64,000 nt of DNA from NCBI GenBank assembly GCA_030691385.1, contig JAUYEI010000029.1, positions 1 through 64,000 on the forward strand. Direction: 5' to 3'. Position numbers and translations under genes: made by a program. Shown piece after piece: positions 34,180-43,722 of this stretch (its first letter is position 1; the number at the start of each line of letters is the position of its first letter). The notes beneath the pieces were generated by a model that was not told the DNA's origin, ran no database searches, and was given only the letters and a program-made list of their open reading frames with translations. The DNA is from Azonexus sp. Lineage in GTDB: Bacteria > Pseudomonadota > Gammaproteobacteria > Burkholderiales > Rhodocyclaceae.

Positions 34180-34623
34180 TTAGACGGCGCTCGCCAGATT
34201 CGACAGCGTGATGTTCGGGCGCATGTTTTCCATGACCTTCTGCAAACCGACTCGTGCCTTGGTATTGATCAGCAGCGGGGCGCGCAGATTTGGCGTGATC
34301 GCCGCCTTGCCGCCTTCGTCCTGCTTGAACAGGACCTGCATGACCACCACATCCTCTGTGGCAGGCGACTGCAGCAGGGCATTTTCTGGATCGCTCAGTT
34401 CCAGTTCGTAGTTGAAGCCCAGTGTCGTTGGGTCAACAATCTGGAAAGCCAGCGTTGGGTCGTCGAGCGACTGCAGCGTAAAGCTGGCCGGGTGTTCCCT
34501 GCCTTCTTCATGCGCCAGCATGAAACGCTTGTTCTGCTCAAAGCCAACCAGACCACTCGGGAAATTGATGACTTTTTCCGGGCTAACCTCAACGGCGCCA
34601 AACAAATAGGTTTCAATTTTCAT
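34180..34623 (-). CDS. fliW: Flagellar assembly factor FliW
   Basis: A 147-residue FliW protein. FliW binds flagellin and, in many bacteria, antagonises the RNA-binding regulator CsrA to balance flagellin synthesis. Typical features are the start [29 protein letters not shown] (a beta-rich opening), [12 protein letters not shown], and the ending [19 protein letters not shown]. No csrA or flagellin gene is nearby in this window. AGGAGAACAAGA lies before the ATG on the minus strand. It is divergent from tex. Confidence 0.95.
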   Translation of the reverse strand: MKIETYLFGAVEVSPEKVINFPSGLVGFEQNKRFMLAHEEGREHPASFTLQSLDDPTLAFQIVDPTTLGFNYELELSDPENALLQSPATEDVVVMQVLFKQDEGGKAAITPNLRAPLLINTKARVGLQKVMENMRPNITLSNLASAV

Positions 34624-34742
34624 TCTTGTTCTCCTCTCATATGGAATATATCTGCCACGTCCTACACCATGCGGTGATGGTTGTATTTTCCACCACTATT
34701 GCGCATAGTGCACCCCCCCATTTTTGCTGCGCTGCCGCACCC

Positions 34743-37109
34743 ATGCTGCCACCCATCGAACATCGCATTGCCGCCGAACTCGGCGTCCGCCCGGCCCAGG
34801 TCAACGCCGCCATTGCCCTGCTCGACGAAGGCGCTACCGTGCCCTTCATCTCGCGCTACCGCAAGGAAGCGACCGATGGCCTCGACGACACCCAACTGCG
34901 CAATCTCGAAGAGCGCCTGACCTACCTGCGCGACCTCGAAGAACGGCGCACCGCCATCCTGGCCAGCATCGACGAACAGGGCAAGCTGACGCCGGAACTC
35001 AAGGCCGAGATCAGCGATGCCGAAACGAAGCAGCGCCTCGAAGATCTCTACCTCCCCTACAAGCAGAAGCGCCGCACCAAGGCGCAGATCGCCCGCGAAG
35101 CCGGCATCGAGCCGCTCGCCCTCGGCCTGCTTGAGAATCCCAACCTGACACCGGAAGACGAAGCCGAGAAATATCTGAACGCCGAGGCCGGCCCTTCGGC
35201 AGAGCTCAGGACAGGCTTTGCCGATGTCCGTGCCGTGCTCGATGGCGCCCGCCAGATCCTCATGGAAAAATTCGCCGAGGATGCCGAACTGCTCGGCGGC
35301 CTGCGCGCCTACCTCAGCGAACACGGTCACGTTCGCTCCACCGTCGTCGAAGGCAAGGAAACCGAAGGCGCCAAGTTCCGCGACTGGTTCGACTTCGCCG
35401 AGCCGATAGCGACGATGCCCTCGCACCGCGCCCTGGCCCTGCTCCGCGGCCGCAACGAGGGCATGCTGTCGGTAGCGCTGGTTCTCGACTCGGAACTCGA
35501 TCCTTCGACAAGCTCAGGACAGGTCCAAGCCGTCAAACCTGGCACCCAGAACCCCTGCGAACAGCGCATCGCCGTCCGTTTCGGCATCAAGCCGCAGGGC
35601 CGCCCGGCCGACAAATGGCTGGCCGACACCGTGCGCTGGACCTGGAAGGTCAAGGTTTACACCCACCTCGAACTCGAGCTCATGAATGAGTTGCGCGAAC
35701 GTGCCGAGGAAGAAGCCATCCGCGTCTTCGGGCGTAACCTGAAAGACCTGCTGCTCGCCGCCCCGGCCGGCCAGCACGTGACCATGGGCATCGACCCCGG
35801 CATCCGCACCGGCTGCAAGATCGCCATCGTCGACGCCACCGGCAAGATGCTCGACCACGCCACCATCTATCCGCATGAGCCGCGCTGCGACTGGGATGGT
35901 GCTATCGCCACCATCGGCCGCCTGGCCGCCAGGCACCAGGTCAGCCTGGTCGCCATCGGCAACGGCACGGCCAGCCGCGAAACCGACAAGCTCGTGCAGG
36001 ACGTCATGAAGCGTTATCCGGAAGCGCGGCTGACCAAAATTGTGGTTTCCGAAGCCGGTGCCTCGGTCTATTCGGCCTCCGAATTCGCTGCCAAGGAATT
36101 CCCCGACCTCGACGTTTCGATCCGCGGTGCCGTCTCGATTGCCCGCCGCCTGCAGGACCCGCTGGCCGAGCTGGTCAAGATCGACCCCAAATCCATTGGC
36201 GTCGGCCAGTACCAGCACGACGTGTCGCAAACCAAGCTGGCGCGCAACCTCGATGCTGTCGTCGAGGACTGCGTCAATGCCGTCGGCGTCGACGTCAATA
36301 CCGCCTCGGTGCCGCTGCTCGCCCGCATTTCCGGCCTGACGGCAGGGCTGGCCGCCAACATCGTGAGCTATCGCGATGCCAACGGCGCCTTCAAAAGCCG
36401 CGATGTCCTGAAGAAAGTCCCGCGCCTCGGCGACAAGACCTTCGAGCAGGCCGCCGGCTTCCTGCGCGTGCCGAACGGCGACAACCCGCTCGACAGCTCG
36501 TCGGTGCACCCGGAAGCCTACCCGGTGGTCGAAAAAATCATTGTCGACCTCAACAAGTCGATCAAGGAAATCCTCGGCGACAGTCGCGCACTCAAGGGTT
36601 TGAACCCGGCGAAATACACCGACGAGCGCTTCGGCCTGCCGACCGTCCAGGACATCTTCAAGGAACTGGAAAAACCCGGCCGCGACCCGCGCCCCGAGTT
36701 CAAGACGGCGACCTTCGCCGACGGCGTCGAAAAGGTCGGCGACCTGCGCCCGGGCATGATCCTCGAAGGCGTCGTCACCAACGTGGCCGCCTTCGGCGCG
36801 TTCGTGGATATCGGCGTCCATCAGGATGGCCTGGTACACGTCTCGGCGCTGTCCAACACTTTCGTCAAGGATCCGCATACCGTCGTCAAGGCCGGCCAGA
36901 TCGTCAAGGTCAAGGTGCTCGAAGTGGACCTGCAGCGCCAGCGTATCGCGCTGACCATGCGCATGGGTGACGAGCCGAGCCAGGCCAAGCGCCACGACAA
37001 CGCCCCGACCGGGCGCGGCAATGCGCCCAGCCGGCCACAACCACGCAGCACCGGCCCGGCGCCGGCCGGCAACGCAATGGCTTCGGCCTTCGCCAAGCTG
37101 CGCAAGTGA
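34743..37109 (+). CDS. tex: Tex-like RNA-binding transcription accessory protein
   Basis: A 788-residue Tex protein: helical N-terminal region, YqgF/RuvC-like domain ([21 protein letters not shown] near 345), helix-hairpin-helix region (about 515-570) and a C-terminal S1 RNA-binding domain (about 665-740: [21 protein letters not shown]). It affects transcription and RNA handling. Two in-frame insertions of a short DNA repeat are visible at residues about 150-158 and 253-261. The ATG at 34743 fits the family start [10 protein letters not shown]; upstream codons are not conserved-looking. A dispersed 35-bp element follows the stop codon. Confidence 0.94.
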   Translation: MLPPIEHRIAAELGVRPAQVNAAIALLDEGATVPFISRYRKEATDGLDDTQLRNLEERLTYLRDLEERRTAILASIDEQGKLTPELKAEISDAETKQRLEDLYLPYKQKRRTKAQIAREAGIEPLALGLLENPNLTPEDEAEKYLNAEAGPSAELRTGFADVRAVLDGARQILMEKFAEDAELLGGLRAYLSEHGHVRSTVVEGKETEGAKFRDWFDFAEPIATMPSHRALALLRGRNEGMLSVALVLDSELDPSTSSGQVQAVKPGTQNPCEQRIAVRFGIKPQGRPADKWLADTVRWTWKVKVYTHLELELMNELRERAEEEAIRVFGRNLKDLLLAAPAGQHVTMGIDPGIRTGCKIAIVDATGKMLDHATIYPHEPRCDWDGAIATIGRLAARHQVSLVAIGNGTASRETDKLVQDVMKRYPEARLTKIVVSEAGASVYSASEFAAKEFPDLDVSIRGAVSIARRLQDPLAELVKIDPKSIGVGQYQHDVSQTKLARNLDAVVEDCVNAVGVDVNTASVPLLARISGLTAGLAANIVSYRDANGAFKSRDVLKKVPRLGDKTFEQAAGFLRVPNGDNPLDSSSVHPEAYPVVEKIIVDLNKSIKEILGDSRALKGLNPAKYTDERFGLPTVQDIFKELEKPGRDPRPEFKTATFADGVEKVGDLRPGMILEGVVTNVAAFGAFVDIGVHQDGLVHVSALSNTFVKDPHTVVKAGQIVKVKVLEVDLQRQRIALTMRMGDEPSQAKRHDNAPTGRGNAPSRPQPRSTGPAPAGNAMASAFAKLRK
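35192..35215 (+). repeat. Short repeat inserted in tex, copy A
   Basis: CCCTTCGGCAGAGCTCAGG then ACAGG. It adds residues PSAELRTG in frame. It is a variant of the second copy at 35501 and of a sequence (CTTCGACAGGCTCAGG type) known to be dispersed in many proteobacterial genomes. Confidence 0.75.
35501..35524 (+). repeat. Short repeat inserted in tex, copy B
   Basis: TCCTTCGACAAGCTCAGG then ACAGGT. It encodes DPSTSSGQV in frame, in a surface-like region between the helical N-terminus and the RuvC-like domain. Confidence 0.8.
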
Positions 37110-37111
37110 TT

Positions 37112-37166
37112 GCCACGGTCAACCGGGAAAAAGGGCCAAAATTGAAAAGGCGGCTGCGAAGCCGCC
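37112..37166 (+). repeat. Dispersed 35-bp element, copy 7, plus hairpin
   Basis: GCCACGGTCAACCGGG, AAAAAGGG, CCAAAATTGAAAAG (37112-37148) begins 2 bp after the tex stop. It is followed by GGCGGCT-gcga-AGCCGCC (37149-37166), a hairpin that in the sister copy at 48311 has a T-run and is a terminator; here the T-run is degraded (CTATTACTTT). The remaining 197 bp to the next gene hold nothing recognisable. Confidence 0.85.
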
Positions 37167-37363
37167 CTATTACTTTCTGGTGCTCGCTGTAGATTTGCAG
37201 CCGCGATCACTCTCGCTCCATTGCCTGCTGCCTACGTCATGAAGGCTTCTGCCGACTGCTGACCGCCGCCATCTGAGCGAATTCGGCATCAGTCGTTACT
37301 GACAATAATTTTCAGTACCTTCTCCTTTGCGGCGTTGCCAACGACCTCATCGAGAGCAATTTG

Positions 37364-38533
37364 TCAGTGCGCTCGGATAATCTTCATATCAGGCCCAAGA
37401 CGCCCTGCCCACAGTTCACTGGATTGACGCACCACTTCTTCCAGTAAGCCCTCGCTCGCATAACTCGCGCGTATCTCGCTTGCCCCGTTTCGCGCTTGCA
37501 ACACCTCAGTGCGGAGCAGATTGAGTGCTTCGGTTGCCCCCAGATCGTAGGCATGCATCTCGATGGCGGCCATGGTTCGAATGATGTCGTCTCCGATGTT
37601 GCGTTGCTCGGCGGAACCCGGGATGACCAGAGTACCGTCGTATCCGAAGCGGCAGGCTTGAAAGCGGTTGAAGGTGTAGACCAGATAATCGTCTTCGCGT
37701 GGTTCTGTCGGTCTTTCTTCGAGCAGATAGCGAGCCAGGGCCTGGGCATATGCCGCAATTTGTGCAGCGCGCTCGACTGTCCGGGGGGTATCCATCACGC
37801 GTAGCTCGATGGTGCCAAACTCGGGTTTGGGACGAATGTCCCAGTAAAAATCCTTCATGCTCTTGACCACCCCGGTAGCGATCATCTTGCGGTAATAGCC
37901 ATTGAAGTCGTCCCAGTTCAAGACGAAAGGCGCCCTGCCGCTCAGCGGGAAGGCAAAGACCGAATTGAGCCGCGCCGACTGGAATCCGGTGTCGATCCCC
38001 TGAACGAAGGGTGATGCGGCCGATAGTGCGATGAGGTGGGGAATGTAGCGGTTGAAGGCGTGCAGCAGCCAGAGCGCCCGATCCGGACAGGCGCAGCCGA
38101 TATGAACATGCTGGCCGAAGATGGTGAATTGCTTGGCCAGATAACCGTAGAGTTGCGACAGGAGGTGAAAGCGCGGCGCATCGAAAATGGCCTGCTTCCC
38201 CCAGTGTTGAAAAGGGTGGGTGCCGCCGCCCGACAGCAGGATTCCCAAGCGGTCGGCCTGATGAACCAGTTCGTTGCGAATGCTGCGCAACTGGCTCAAG
38301 GCATCCTTGTAGTCGCGACAGATGCCGGTCGATAACTCGATCATCGAGTCGGTTATTTCCGGCTTGACATCGCCGGGATGCTCACGACCCGTCATTTCCC
38401 GCAGCAGGTCCGGGGCAGCACCGATCAGGTTGTAATCCTGGCCACCGATAATCTGCAATTCCAGTTCGATGCCGAGGGTCAGTGCTTCCGATTTCGAAAA
38501 CTCGGGCAGTTCATATTCGCTCTCGTTATTCAC
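37364..38533 (-). CDS. GCS2-family carboxylate-amine ligase (YbdK-like)
   Basis: A 389-residue ATP-dependent ligase of the GCS2 family, whose members include weak gamma-glutamylcysteine ligases (E. coli YbdK). Characteristic segments are [14 protein letters not shown] at the N-terminus, [31 protein letters not shown], and [16 protein letters not shown]. The GTG at 38533 gives the conserved start [12 protein letters not shown] and has GGAG upstream; it overlaps the end of the antiporter gene by eight bases. The two genes are therefore co-translated. The true substrate pair is unknown. Confidence 0.9.
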   Translation of the reverse strand: MNNESEYELPEFSKSEALTLGIELELQIIGGQDYNLIGAAPDLLREMTGREHPGDVKPEITDSMIELSTGICRDYKDALSQLRSIRNELVHQADRLGILLSGGGTHPFQHWGKQAIFDAPRFHLLSQLYGYLAKQFTIFGQHVHIGCACPDRALWLLHAFNRYIPHLIALSAASPFVQGIDTGFQSARLNSVFAFPLSGRAPFVLNWDDFNGYYRKMIATGVVKSMKDFYWDIRPKPEFGTIELRVMDTPRTVERAAQIAAYAQALARYLLEERPTEPREDDYLVYTFNRFQACRFGYDGTLVIPGSAEQRNIGDDIIRTMAAIEMHAYDLGATEALNLLRTEVLQARNGASEIRASYASEGLLEEVVRQSSELWAGRLGPDMKIIRAH

Positions 38534-39740
38534 GACGTTCTCCGCTCCATTTGAGGCAAAGCGCCACAATGATCGGGCCGACCAGTTCCATGATTGCCGC
38601 AGCGCTCATGGCGACCGGCATCAAGGTTCCTTGCAGTTGGGGGTACAACTGCCCGAGATCGGCGGCAGCGACCATGACCGGCCCGGCGGCTGGCGACAAC
38701 GCAACGCCGAGCAGCAGGCCCTGGCGCCAGCTGATGCCTGCGGGACGAGCGAATAACAGTACGCCGCAAAGCTTGGCCAGGCTGCGCGCCCCAATCAACA
38801 GCAAGGCCAGGATGCCACCGGTCACTAAATGCTCAATCTTGATCTGGATCCCGACGACCAGAAACAACAGCACGACCAGGACACCGCCGACCGAGCCAAA
38901 ATGCTCCGGAAAGACCCAGGCACGGAGTTCGCCATTGCGCAGGACAATGCCGGCGAAGAGCATGCAAAGCGTTACCGGCAAGCGCAATGCTTCGATCAGG
39001 CCGATGGTCATCAGAATCAGGCTCAACAGGATGATTGAAGCGTATTCGTCATGCAGAGTCAGCCAGTGACGCAGCCGACTGACAGTCATGGCCAGCAGCT
39101 TGCCGACAATCAGACCGACACCGACCAGATAAAGTGGATGCGAAATCGCCAGCACCCAATCCCCACTGTAACGCTGGTGCAGCACCCCCATGACCAGATG
39201 CACCGCCATGACCGAATAAATTGTATTCAATGCAGTCAGCACGAGCAGACGGGTACTCACTTGCCCCTGGGCATTGCTCTCCGTGACCACCCTCATGATG
39301 ACAGCGGGCGATGTGGACATGCCAATTGCAGCCAACAGGGCGGCTGGTTCCGGCGCGATACCAAGATAGCGGCTGATCGCAAATACGGCACCAAAAGCGG
39401 CCAGTGACTCGCCGAGGCTGGTCACCAGCAGCCATCGATTGTGCCGTAGCCAACGCAGATCGACGCGGCTACCCAGCTCAAAGAGCAGCAAGGCGAGTGC
39501 CACATTGAGCCCCCAATGCAGCCATTCATCATGTTCCGCGACCAGACGGTCACCAGCAACAGCCGCCACCAGCATGCCAACTACCGGGTAAGCCGTAATT
39601 CTGGGAAGCCCGAGATAACGACGCACCCACTCGCCAGCCAGCGCTGCAGAGGCAACGGCAAGGGCAATCCACAGCAGCGGGCTCAGTGCGAGAGGCCAGG
39701 CAGGCAAGAAGAAAGCGAGAGGTTCATTCAGTAATTCCAT
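38526..39740 (-). CDS. CPA2-type cation:proton antiporter
   Basis: A 404-residue membrane protein with about 12 hydrophobic helices, matching the Na+/H+ exchanger/KefB domain (CPA2). The family motif region [17 protein letters not shown] and [15 protein letters not shown] are visible, and [10 protein letters not shown] in the middle. There is no C-terminal RCK or glutathione-binding domain as in KefB/KefC, so gating would need another partner. It overlaps the GCS2 ligase and is divergent from an amidotransferase gene. The transported ion cannot be assigned from sequence. Confidence 0.9.
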   Translation of the reverse strand: MELLNEPLAFFLPAWPLALSPLLWIALAVASAALAGEWVRRYLGLPRITAYPVVGMLVAAVAGDRLVAEHDEWLHWGLNVALALLLFELGSRVDLRWLRHNRWLLVTSLGESLAAFGAVFAISRYLGIAPEPAALLAAIGMSTSPAVIMRVVTESNAQGQVSTRLLVLTALNTIYSVMAVHLVMGVLHQRYSGDWVLAISHPLYLVGVGLIVGKLLAMTVSRLRHWLTLHDEYASIILLSLILMTIGLIEALRLPVTLCMLFAGIVLRNGELRAWVFPEHFGSVGGVLVVLLFLVVGIQIKIEHLVTGGILALLLIGARSLAKLCGVLLFARPAGISWRQGLLLGVALSPAAGPVMVAAADLGQLYPQLQGTLMPVAMSAAAIMELVGPIIVALCLKWSGERRE

Positions 39741-39828
39741 ATTGAACGCATCCTGAATTAGTCTCGTCTACTGCCTGGCAAGCATAGATTTCCAGACACG
39801 CTGCACCCGTTCGGGCAGGGAGAATCGC

Positions 39829-40611
39829 ATGAAACGCACGCTCAAAATCGGATTATCCGCACGCTTGTCATATCCGAGACCCGAAGCCAGGGGCCTGGAA
39901 AGCAAGACGCTCCAGTACCTGGAGCAATCCGTGGCGCAGTGGATCATGGCACGAGGTGTCGTGGTCTTCATGGTTCCCTCCATTACACAGGATGGAATAC
40001 TCGATCGTAGTGCGGTTCGCCTAAGCGATTATGCCCAGCATCTGGATGGTCTTGTCTTGCAGGGTGGTGCCGACGTCAATCCGATGGCCTACGGTGAAAC
40101 GGCGATACGTCCCGAATGGGCCGGTGATCGGACCAGAGATATGTATGAGATGGAATTGCTGCATGAGTTCCTTGAAAGTCGAAAGCCGGTCCTTGGGATT
40201 TGCCGCGGCGCCCAACTGATTAATGTGGCGATGGGTGGGTCGCTCTATCAGGATATCGAGACGCAAATTCCGGATTCCATCGTGCACGTCGCCGACACCT
40301 ACGATCGTCACATGCACGAACTGGTACTCGAAGAAGGCGGCTTGCTGGAAAAGCTGCTAGGGAGTGCCCCCCAGCGGAAAGTGATTTCCATCCATCACCA
40401 GTGCATTAGAACCCTGGGACGTGAACTCGCCGTAGAAGCTCGCGCCGCTGGCGACGGTATGATCGAGGCGATTCGCGGCACCGGGCGGGGATTTTTGCTT
40501 GGTCTGCAATGGCACCCGGAATTTCGTCGCCCCTGCGACGAGGATGTCCTCGACTGCCTCCCGCTGCTGGAGAGTTTTCTTGAGGCCAGCCGTTCAGGCA
40601 ACTGGATCTAG
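39829..40611 (+). CDS. Class I glutamine amidotransferase-like gamma-glutamyl hydrolase (PuuD type)
   Basis: A 260-residue peptidase C26-family protein. The catalytic cysteine is Cys125 in LGICRGAQLINVAMGG, and the catalytic histidine-glutamate pair is in LQWHPEF near 225-229. PuuD-type enzymes hydrolyse gamma-glutamyl amides such as gamma-glutamyl-GABA. GGGAGAATCGC precedes the ATG. It is divergent from the antiporter and GCS2 ligase genes across 88 bp, so one enzyme may make and the other break a gamma-glutamyl compound. Confidence 0.92.
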   Translation: MKRTLKIGLSARLSYPRPEARGLESKTLQYLEQSVAQWIMARGVVVFMVPSITQDGILDRSAVRLSDYAQHLDGLVLQGGADVNPMAYGETAIRPEWAGDRTRDMYEMELLHEFLESRKPVLGICRGAQLINVAMGGSLYQDIETQIPDSIVHVADTYDRHMHELVLEEGGLLEKLLGSAPQRKVISIHHQCIRTLGRELAVEARAAGDGMIEAIRGTGRGFLLGLQWHPEFRRPCDEDVLDCLPLLESFLEASRSGNWI

Positions 40612-40745
40612 CCAAACCGACATGGGCGCCAGGTGTGACCTGGCCAATCCACGAAAACTCAGACATAGCCGTCAGCGACCTATGGAACATTCCGGGATTT
40701 CCTGTATTCCCAAGCGTTTTCGAGGAGAACGTGCGGGCCAAGCAC

Positions 40746-42419
40746 TCATGTATGGGTAGCACCATCCCTTGCGAAAAGGCAGAACTTTCCACCACCGCTT
40801 CGTTTGGCTTCATACATTGCGATATCAGCGTTGTGGATTAGCGTTTCTATCGAGTCTCCATCGTCCGGAAAGATGCTTATGCCTATACTGGGCAATACCT
40901 TGACTTTACGTTTGCCCAGCGCAAAGGGTTGGCTCAGCGTTTCAAGGCATTCCGTCGCCGCCCGGGTGACATCCTTGAATCCGGAAATTTCGCTGAGCAC
41001 CGCGACGAATTCATCGCCGCCCAGGCGACCGACCAAATCCTCGGCCCGCAAGCTGTGGGCGATTCGTTGCGCCGCCTCCTGGAGGACGCGGTCCCCGGCC
41101 TTGTGACCATAGGTATCGTTGACCGCCTTGAAACGATCCAGATCGAGAAACAGCACCGCGACCTTGCCGTGCTGGCGGCGGGCGCTGCTCATCACGTGCT
41201 CGGCGAATTCGTGAACAAGCGAGCGGTTGGGCAAACCGGTCAATGAATCATGGCTGGCCACATAGTCGAGATGGGCCGCCTCCTCCTTGACGCTGGTCAC
41301 ATCGAGATGGGTCACCGCGAAGCTCGGGCCGCCATTTCCATCCTCGGGCAACGCCATCCAGCGGGCACTGATCCAGCGGTACCCCCCATCCTTGTGCGCC
41401 AGTCGGTACTCCATTTCAAAATCGGCGGCCGGCTGCCTGACCGCTCTTGCCACCTGCTGCAGCACATGCTTCCGGTCATCCGGATGCAGGCGACGTTTCC
41501 ACTCCTCGATCCGGTTGGGCAACTCGGCGTCCGCATAACCCAACTGCTTTTTCCATTCCGGCGAAAAATACACCGCCCCTTTGGCCGGCTGCCATTCCCA
41601 GAACCCCAGCATCGCCATCTCGCTGGCCGTCCGAAAACGGTCCAGCGCCTCGCGCAGTCGGCGTTCGACCTGTTTGCGTCGCGAAATGTCGGCCGAGATG
41701 ATCACGGCCCCATCGTCGGTCGGAAAAACTCGTGTTTCGAACCAGCACGAATGAACCTTGCTGAAGTACTCGAAGCGCACTGGCGCATGGCCCCGGGCGG
41801 CTCGCGACAGGCTCTCTTGCACCATTTGGCCAACTTCGCCAGGAAAGATGGCAGTCAGCTCCCGGCCGATGAACTCGTCTTTCGTCCGCTTGACGCGTTG
41901 CGGCGCCAGTCGGTTCAAGTAGGTAATCCGGCCGCTGCTCGAAACATCGACGACCACGTCGCTGACGCTCTCCAGTACGCCTTCCAGCCGGGATTTTTCA
42001 GCCTCGACCTGGCGTCGCAACAGGCGCTCGCGGCGCGCCGGTTCGGTCGGAGGCGCCTGCCTGGCCGGGGTGGTCTTCGCCGCACGGGGGGCCGTCGATG
42101 CGCCGCGGGGAGGCGCCGCATTCGCCTGGCGCAGGCGTTTTTTCAGGATGGCTATTTCCTTTTGGCGGAGGATCAGCTCATTCGCCAAGCGCTGGCGATC
42201 ATCAATCTCGGGGGCCAGCCGATACTGACGCCAGGCCTTTCGGAACTGCACCTCATCCAGCTTGCCGGCCTGACTTGAATCGAGGCTCTCAAAAAATCGA
42301 TCGAAGCCTGTCAAGGCCTTGATATCGGCCTTTGTGACCTGGCCGCGACCGGCGGCATCGAGAATCCTGAATACCGACCCCGCGCTTTGGGACGTGATGA
42401 CTTGCTTTGGCTTGGTCAT
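40746..42419 (-). CDS. Diguanylate cyclase with EF-hand-like and PAS domains
   Basis: A 557-residue cytoplasmic protein. The first 60 residues contain two EF-hand-like loops (LDAAGRGQVTKADI and LDSSQAGKLDEVQF), which may be degenerate. A coiled coil (about 75-150) follows, then PAS-like segments (about 150-250 and 265-385) and a GGDEF domain (about 390-550) with intact GRLGGDEFVAVL; an inhibitory RxxD motif is not clear. It makes c-di-GMP. An ATG at 42419 is used, with only a weak ribosome site. The adjacent EAL-type gene starts upstream on the same strand. Confidence 0.88.
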   Translation of the reverse strand: MTKPKQVITSQSAGSVFRILDAAGRGQVTKADIKALTGFDRFFESLDSSQAGKLDEVQFRKAWRQYRLAPEIDDRQRLANELILRQKEIAILKKRLRQANAAPPRGASTAPRAAKTTPARQAPPTEPARRERLLRRQVEAEKSRLEGVLESVSDVVVDVSSSGRITYLNRLAPQRVKRTKDEFIGRELTAIFPGEVGQMVQESLSRAARGHAPVRFEYFSKVHSCWFETRVFPTDDGAVIISADISRRKQVERRLREALDRFRTASEMAMLGFWEWQPAKGAVYFSPEWKKQLGYADAELPNRIEEWKRRLHPDDRKHVLQQVARAVRQPAADFEMEYRLAHKDGGYRWISARWMALPEDGNGGPSFAVTHLDVTSVKEEAAHLDYVASHDSLTGLPNRSLVHEFAEHVMSSARRQHGKVAVLFLDLDRFKAVNDTYGHKAGDRVLQEAAQRIAHSLRAEDLVGRLGGDEFVAVLSEISGFKDVTRAATECLETLSQPFALGKRKVKVLPSIGISIFPDDGDSIETLIHNADIAMYEAKRSGGGKFCLFARDGATHT

Positions 42420-42446
42420 GATCAACGCCAGCGCGCTAAAATTCGC

Positions 42447-43061
42447 TCAACTAATGGCCGGGGCAGCAACCGGCGGATCAAAGTGGTAACCCTGGAACAG
42501 GTCGAACTGCAATTCCACGCAGCGTTGGGCGCACTGCTTCGAGTCGACCTTTTCAGCCAGAAGTTGAAGCGGAAACTGGCGTAGCTCCCTGACCAGGGCT
42601 TCGAGATGCTCGTCGTCGAGGCTCGGCAGATCCACCTTCACAATGTCGGCCAACTGGAGCAACGGCGTGTACTCGTCCCGGCAATCGCAGACGTCGTCGA
42701 GGGCGAGATGGAAACCCCGGCGCTTCAGATCGGCACAGCGGCAAATGACGCGCTCGTCGACCTGCACCGTTTCGAGCAGCTCCAACACGACCCGCCGGCT
42801 CGGCAAGGACTCGATCCGCGAGGAAAACAGCATCTCGGCGTCGACATTGATGAAGCCCGGCAGGCCTTGCAACATCTGCTCGCCCTGCCCGCCATTGTCG
42901 TAGACGAGACGAATGACATCATCGGTGGCCAAGGCATCGTCCGTGATCTGGGCGGCGATGGCGTCGCCATGGCGATGGAGCAATTCGAAAGCAGCCACTC
43001 GGGATTTCAGGTTACGGATAGGCTGCGGCGACACCCGAATTTCATTGGTCTTGATGGACAT
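42447..43061 (-). CDS. EAL-like domain protein (YuxH/HDOD-type) without HDOD half
   Basis: A 204-residue protein matching only the N-terminal EAL-like half of the YuxH/CdgJ family, which normally has a C-terminal HDOD domain (total about 400). Signs are PQPIRNLKSRVAAFELLHRHG, LPGFINVDAEML, RRVVLELLETVQVDERV and DIVKVDLPSLDDEHL. The usual EAL triad is FEL here, so catalysis is doubtful and it may be a c-di-GMP or protein-binding domain. It ends right after the LFQGYHFDPP strand, a clean domain boundary. ATG 43061 follows AAAAGGAGCAATC, a strong ribosome site. Confidence 0.8.
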   Translation of the reverse strand: MSIKTNEIRVSPQPIRNLKSRVAAFELLHRHGDAIAAQITDDALATDDVIRLVYDNGGQGEQMLQGLPGFINVDAEMLFSSRIESLPSRRVVLELLETVQVDERVICRCADLKRRGFHLALDDVCDCRDEYTPLLQLADIVKVDLPSLDDEHLEALVRELRQFPLQLLAEKVDSKQCAQRCVELQFDLFQGYHFDPPVAAPAIS

Positions 43062-43186
43062 GATTGCTCCTTTTCTGGGTTGGAATCGGATGAATTGCCT
43101 AAAAACTTCCGCGACAGGTTTGCCGGGAGTCACTTTCATCATATGAACCCCACCTGCGACTTACTGTCGGAAGCAACTGAAACGGC

Positions 43187-43204
43187 TGTAGGACTGATCC
43201 TGCG
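43187..43204. promoter_or_regulatory. Palindromic operator TGNAGGA-N4-TCCTNCA, copy 1
   Basis: TGTAGGACTGATCCTGCG. It differs from the palindrome only at the last base. It lies 126 bp upstream of the EAL-type gene. Two other copies are at 44486 and 47064. Confidence 0.6.
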
Positions 43205-43307
43205 TTCCGAACCGCAGCAGGCCCATCCGCTGGTCGCGGCGGCGTGGTGACAGAATCGACTGACAGCCGATTGCACAGGCCAACAACTGCTTGGCACCTG
43301 GCGTAGG

Positions 43308-43336
43308 CAAAAAGAACCCCGCCAACAATGGCGGGG
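43308..43336 (-). terminator. Terminator of the lipoprotein gene (minus strand)
   Basis: On the minus strand CCCCGCCA-ttgt-TGGCGGGG is followed by TTCTTTTTG. It lies about 60 bp after the lipoprotein stop codon. Confidence 0.8.
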
Positions 43337-43397
43337 CAGGAGATGAGGAGAAAATCGGCAGGACTGACCGGTTCGGGCAGCCCTGCAGCCATCTCGT

Positions 43398-43670
43398 TCA
43401 GTAGGCTTTTTTCGTTCCGTCCGGCTGGGCCGCCGGTGAGGAATTGTCTGGCGACGGAACGGCCGACTGGGGAACGGGTGTCGCCGACGGCTCAGTGGCA
43501 ACACCCGGCATTCCGGCGGCGGGCGGCGCGCTCTCCAGGGCTTTGTCCGGGGTCATAGCCTGCTTTTCCTGATTTGGCACCGCGGCGGTAGGCGACTGCT
43601 CGGCCCGGTCACAGGCCAGCAACAGCAACGGAAGAGCGAGAATAGCGGCAAGCGTGGTTTGGTTTCGCAT
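43398..43670 (-). CDS. Small Pro/Ala-rich lipoprotein, 90 aa
   Basis: A 90-residue exported lipoprotein with lipobox LLLLAC (Cys near residue 20). The mature part is proline-, alanine- and serine-rich and probably unstructured. AAGGAGTATTCACC precedes the ATG. It is in the same direction as the MlaC-like gene upstream and has its own terminator downstream. No family recognised; a periplasmic linker or envelope-stress protein is plausible. Confidence 0.75.
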   Translation of the reverse strand: MRNQTTLAAILALPLLLLACDRAEQSPTAAVPNQEKQAMTPDKALESAPPAAGMPGVATEPSATPVPQSAVPSPDNSSPAAQPDGTKKAY

Positions 43671-43722
43671 GGTGAATACTCCTTGGTTGAGTGGTGATTC
43701 GGATTTTCCCCCTAACCCTCCC

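Larger units (their letters stand above)
43062..43397. other. Intergenic region with operator and terminator
   Basis: No gene is seen in this 336-bp stretch. It holds a TGNAGGA-N4-TCCTNCA site (43187-43204), upstream of the EAL-type gene, and a minus-strand terminator of the lipoprotein gene (43308-43336). Confidence 0.7.

Noticed and set aside
40621-40650. Hairpin CCAGGT-gtg-ACCTGG after the amidotransferase gene as terminator
   Set aside because: The stem is short and no T-run follows on either strand.
40635-40841. Small plus-strand frame between the amidotransferase and the diguanylate cyclase
   Set aside because: It runs into the antisense of the cyclase gene and has no ribosome site; treated as chance.
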